DNA from: Burkholderiales bacterium
GTDB taxonomy: Bacteria; Pseudomonadota; Gammaproteobacteria; Burkholderiales; Burkholderiaceae_C
DNA length: 64,000 nt
Direction of reading: 5' to 3'
Assembly: GCA_016213325.1 (NCBI GenBank)
Contig: JACRAY010000014.1
Span: forward strand, 124,001-188,000
Part shown: positions 61,102 through 64,000 of the stretch, piece after piece
Numbering within the stretch: the first letter of the stretch is position 1
How the letters are laid out: every line of letters begins with the position of its first letter
The notes under the pieces: model-generated
What the model saw: the letters and a program-made list of their open reading frames with translations, nothing else
Told to the model about the DNA's origin: nothing
Databases searched by the model: none
Translations under genes and position numbers: made by a program

Positions 61102-61626
61102 ATGGAAGACCAGCCGCCAGACGGCGCCGGGGCGCCGCGCAAGGGCGCCCCGACCTGGATGGTCGAGGCCGGGGTCGCCCTGCTCGTCCTGGCCTTCGGG
61201 CTGACGGTGCTGTTCGGCAGCCGCAAGCTCGGCTCGGGCTGGACCACCGACGGGCCCGGCCCCGGCTACTTTCCCTTCTACATCGGCCTGATCCTGTGCA
61301 TCTCGGCCGCCGGCATCCTGTTCCAGGCGCTGGCTGCGAAGAAGCGCGCGACAGGCATCTTCGTCGACAAGGAGCAGATCAAGCAGGTGCTCATGGTCCT
61401 CGTGCCTGCGGCGGTCTACGTGCTGGCGGTGCAGCTCGTCGGGCTGTACCTGGCCTCGGCCATCTACATCGCGTGCTTCATGGCGCTGCTCGGCCACTAC
61501 CCGTGGCACCGCAGCATCGCGGTTGCCGTCGCCATTGCCGTGGTGTTCTTCCTGCTGTTCGAGGTGTGGTTCAAGGTGCCGCTGTACAAGGGGGCGCTCG
61601 ACCCCCTCGGTTTCCTGGGCTACTGA
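61102..61626 (+). CDS. tctB: TctB-family small permease subunit
   Basis: A 174-residue membrane protein with four hydrophobic segments (about 20-38, 55-73, 97-113 and 118-150). The family motif LGSGWTTDGPGPGYFPFYIGLIL follows the first segment. It pairs with the TctA encoded three bases downstream. The N-terminus carries a soluble, proline-rich extension before the first segment. Confidence 0.87.
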   Translation: MEDQPPDGAGAPRKGAPTWMVEAGVALLVLAFGLTVLFGSRKLGSGWTTDGPGPGYFPFYIGLILCISAAGILFQALAAKKRATGIFVDKEQIKQVLMVLVPAAVYVLAVQLVGLYLASAIYIACFMALLGHYPWHRSIAVAVAIAVVFFLLFEVWFKVPLYKGALDPLGFLGY

Positions 61627-61629
61627 CGG

Positions 61630-63159
61630 ATGGAAGCGCTCAATGCCCTGTTCCACGGCTTCGCCGTGGTCCTGACGCCGACCAACATCGTGCTCATGTT
61701 CGTGGGCATCGTGCTGGGCGTGCTGATCGGCGTGCTGCCGGGGCTGGGCGGCGCCAACGGCGTCGCCATCCTGCTGCCGCTCACGTTCTCGATGTCGCCC
61801 ACGTCGGCCATCATCATGCTGTCGTGCATCTACTGGGGCGCCCTCTTCGGCGGCGCCATCACGTCGGTGCTGTTCAACATACCCGGCGAGCCGTGGTCGG
61901 TGGCCACCACGTTCGACGGCTACCCGATGGCGCAGCAGGGCCGCGCCGGCGCGGCCCTGACGGCGGCGTTCACGTCGTCCTTCATCGGCGCCTTCTTCGC
62001 CGTGCTGATGATCACCTTCCTCGCGCCGCTGGTCGCGAAGTTCGCGCTGAAGTTCGGCCCGCCCGAATTCTTTGCCGTTTACCTGCTCACCTTCTGCAGC
62101 TTCGTCGGCATGGGCAAGGGGTCGCCCTTCAAGACGCTGGCATCCATGTGCATCGGCTTCGCGCTGGCGGCGGTCGGCCTGGACACCGTCACCGGCCAGT
62201 TGCGCCTGACCTTCGGTGTTCCCGAACTGATCCGCGGCTTCGACTTCCTCATCGCCGTCATCGGCCTGTTCGGCATCGGCGAGATCCTGCTGTCGATGGA
62301 AGAAGGCCTGAAATTCAGCGGCAAGACCGCCAAGCTCGATCCGCGGGTGGTGCTGGAAACCTGGAAGGAACTGCCGAAGTACTGGGTGACGTCGCTGCGC
62401 AGTTCGCTGGTGGGCATCTGGATGGGCATCACGCCCGGCGGCGCCACGCCGGCATCCTTCATGAGCTACGGGCTGGCCAAGAAGATCTCGCGCGACGGCG
62501 CGAAGTTCGGCACCGGCCAGATCGAAGGCGTGATCGCGCCCGAGACCGCTGCCCACGCGGCCGGCACGAGCGCGCTGCTGCCGATGCTGGCGCTCGGCAT
62601 CCCCGGCTCGCCCACCGCCGCCGTGCTGTTGGGCGGCCTGCTGATCTGGGGCCTGCAGCCCGGCCCGCTGCTGTTCGTCGAGCAGAAGGACTTCGTCTGG
62701 GGCCTGATCGCATCGATGTACCTGGGCAACCTGGCCGGCCTGATCGTGGTGCTGACCACCGTGCCGCTGTTCGCGGCCATCCTGCGCATCCCGTTCTCGA
62801 TCATCGCGCCAGTCATCATCGTGATCTGCGCCATCGGCGCGTACACGGTGCACAGCGCCATGCTCGACATCTGGTTCATGCTGCTGTTCGGCGTGTTCGG
62901 CTACGTGTTCAAGAAGCTCGACTACCCGCTGGCGCCGCTGGTGCTGGCACTGGTGCTGGGCGACAAGGCAGAGGACTCGTTCCGGCAGTCCATGCTGCTG
63001 TCGCAAGGCGAAATGTCCATCTTCTTCGCCAACGGCCTGGTGGGCAGCATCACCGGCCTGGCGCTCATCCTGCTGGCCTGGCCGCTCGTGGCCCGGGCGA
63101 TCGCGGCGGTGCGCCGACCGAAGCCGGGTGCGCTGCCCGCCGAGCGGCCGGTCGACTGA
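61630..63159 (+). CDS. tctA: TctA-family large permease subunit
   Basis: A 509-residue polytopic permease. GVLIGVLPGLGGANGVAILLPLTFSM, LFNIPGEPWSVATTFDGYPMA, SSLVGIWMGITPGGATPASFMSYGLAKK and LPMLALGIPGSPTAAVLL are the conserved TctA features. It completes the second tctCBA operon of the window. It is more divergent from the first copy than expected for a recent duplication, so a different substrate is likely. Confidence 0.9.
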   Translation: MEALNALFHGFAVVLTPTNIVLMFVGIVLGVLIGVLPGLGGANGVAILLPLTFSMSPTSAIIMLSCIYWGALFGGAITSVLFNIPGEPWSVATTFDGYPMAQQGRAGAALTAAFTSSFIGAFFAVLMITFLAPLVAKFALKFGPPEFFAVYLLTFCSFVGMGKGSPFKTLASMCIGFALAAVGLDTVTGQLRLTFGVPELIRGFDFLIAVIGLFGIGEILLSMEEGLKFSGKTAKLDPRVVLETWKELPKYWVTSLRSSLVGIWMGITPGGATPASFMSYGLAKKISRDGAKFGTGQIEGVIAPETAAHAAGTSALLPMLALGIPGSPTAAVLLGGLLIWGLQPGPLLFVEQKDFVWGLIASMYLGNLAGLIVVLTTVPLFAAILRIPFSIIAPVIIVICAIGAYTVHSAMLDIWFMLLFGVFGYVFKKLDYPLAPLVLALVLGDKAEDSFRQSMLLSQGEMSIFFANGLVGSITGLALILLAWPLVARAIAAVRRPKPGALPAERPVD

Positions 63160-63173
63160 GGGGGAATTAGCGC

Positions 63174-64000
63174 ATGCCGGTCATCGCACTCACGCACGAA
63201 ATGGGTTCGCTCGCGAAAGACGTGGCACTGCGCATGGCCGAAATGGCCAACCTCGCCGTGCTGCGGCACGAAGTGGAGGAGAACGTGGCGGGCCGCATGC
63301 ACGTGCCCACGAGCGTGGTGCGGCGCGTGCGCGAGGGCAGGGCCGGGCTGGTGGAGCGCCTGGGCACCGACCGGCAGCTGTTTGCGATCTTCACCGCCGA
63401 GGAAGTGTTCACGCAGGCCGAACGCGGCAACATCGTGCTGCGCGGCTGGGGCGCCACCATGATCCTCAGGCCCGTGCGGCACGTGGTGCGGGTGCGGGTG
63501 ACCCGCCCGTTCGACCAGCGGGTCGACTGGCTGGTGGAGAACCTGGGCGCGGAGGACCGCGACTTCGCCGAAAAGGAAGTGCGCCGCAGCGACGCGGCGC
63601 ACGCGTCGCGCATGCACGCGCTGTTCGGCGTGACGTGGGGCGACGCCCTGCTCTACGACCTGGTGCTCAACACCGACCGCCTGTCGGTGGACACCTGCGC
63701 AACGCAGATCCTGGCGCTGGCCGCGCAGCCGGAATTCCAGGAGACCGAGGAGTCGCGGCGCGTGCTCTCGCGCCTGGCACTGGCCGCCCGGGTGCGGGCG
63801 GCGCTCAGGGCCAATGAGTCCACGCGCGACGTGGACGTGCAGATCGACGTGGACGATGCCCAGGTGGTGCTGAGCGGCATCGTCATGAACGAGCAGGAGC
63901 GGACCGAAGCCGGCCGGGTGGCGGCCACCGTTGCCGGCGCACTGGGCATAGACAACCGGCTGCGGCTGATGGCGATCAGCCGAAAGTTCACGTACTCGAA
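63174..64000 (+). CDS. Cytidylate kinase-like protein with BON domain (partial at window edge)
   Basis: About 275 residues are visible and the gene continues beyond the right edge. The N-terminal ~200 residues resemble the cytidylate-kinase-like family (MPVIALTHEMGSLAKDVALR, NIVLRGWGATMILRPVRHVVRVRV, YDLVLNTDRLSVDTC). The P-loop is degenerate: GSLAKD replaces GSGGRE. A BON domain begins near residue 205 (RVRAALRANESTRDVDVQIDV, VVLSGIVMNEQERTEAGRVAA). BON modules bind membranes or phospholipids. A GAGGGGG site precedes the ATG. Confidence 0.75.
   Translation, partial: MPVIALTHEMGSLAKDVALRMAEMANLAVLRHEVEENVAGRMHVPTSVVRRVREGRAGLVERLGTDRQLFAIFTAEEVFTQAERGNIVLRGWGATMILRPVRHVVRVRVTRPFDQRVDWLVENLGAEDRDFAEKEVRRSDAAHASRMHALFGVTWGDALLYDLVLNTDRLSVDTCATQILALAAQPEFQETEESRRVLSRLALAARVRAALRANESTRDVDVQIDVDDAQVVLSGIVMNEQERTEAGRVAATVAGALGIDNRLRLMAISRKFTYS

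Noticed and set aside
59752..63006. 1084-residue minus-strand open frame
   Set aside because: Antisense to the formyltransferase-like gene and the tctCBA operon; low-complexity His/Asp/Glu/Arg composition and no domain.
1..64000. CRISPR array, rRNA or tRNA genes, prophage or complete insertion sequence
   Set aside because: No regularly spaced direct repeats, no tRNA or rRNA signatures, no phage structural or transposase genes were seen on either strand.

Overview
The window is a GC-rich, gene-dense bacterial chromosome segment. The protein families and their arrangement point to a betaproteobacterium of the order Burkholderiales, probably Comamonadaceae (Ramlibacter/Variovorax-like). The main pointers are four Bug/TctC-type solute-binding proteins with two TctB-TctA membrane modules, a zapB-like/zapA/6S RNA neighbourhood, an AcoR-type sigma-54 regulator next to an aldehyde dehydrogenase, and several families of dispersed palindromic repeats. 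This assignment is inference from gene content; no database search was possible. I see no rRNA, tRNA, CRISPR array, prophage or intact insertion sequence.

Layout. 1-7 kb: 5' end of a class A penicillin-binding protein, a DUF1579 protein, a glutathione S-transferase coupled to a TctC receptor, then a divergent tctC-tctB-tctA transport operon facing a malate/lactate-type dehydrogenase. 7-10 kb: DUF4383 membrane protein, M15-type peptidase, divergent SRAP (YedK/HMCES-like) protein and cardiolipin synthase. 10-18.5 kb: LuxR-type regulator, a 933-residue multi-enzyme fusion (peptidoglycan-binding + GH19-like lysozyme + papain-like protease + serine hydrolase), AraC regulator, EamA exporter, lipoprotein, MFS exporter with an extra C-terminal domain, and a BLUF-like protein without photoactive residues. 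18.4-24.3 kb: cNMP-domain remnant, PhyH oxygenase coupled to a RelE/ParE-type toxin-antitoxin pair, PLP aminotransferase, hemerythrin, dienelactone hydrolase, GST. 24.3-32.5 kb: two tandem S9 peptidases (one lacking the catalytic serine), gamma-glutamyltransferase and TctC receptor under a divergent LysR regulator, then nth. 32.5-38.3 kb: response regulator with a cyclase-like tail, sigma-54-controlled aldehyde dehydrogenase and its activator, methyltransferase.

38.3-47.5 kb: a complete MdtABC-type RND efflux operon with its outer-membrane lipoprotein, all genes overlapping at stop/start codons. 47.7-48.8 kb: methyltransferase and UspA. 48.8-55.9 kb: a vitamin B12 uptake operon (TonB receptor, two binding proteins, permease, ATPase, cobyric acid synthase) preceded by a clear cobalamin riboswitch. 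55.9-56.8 kb: zapB-like, zapA, 6S RNA and a terminator. 56.9-60 kb: class III cyclase, TauE/SafE permease and a 10-formyl-THF hydrolase-like enzyme in an overlapping chain. 60-63.2 kb: a second tctC-tctB-tctA operon. At the right edge is a truncated cytidylate-kinase-like/BON protein.

Most promising for follow-up: the four-domain lytic/protease/hydrolase fusion at 10904-13705; the tandem S9 pair in which one copy has Ser replaced by Gly; the flavin-residue-less BLUF protein; the toxin-antitoxin genes translationally coupled to an oxygenase; and palindromic repeats sitting in frame inside cobQ, the fusion gene and the efflux lipoprotein.
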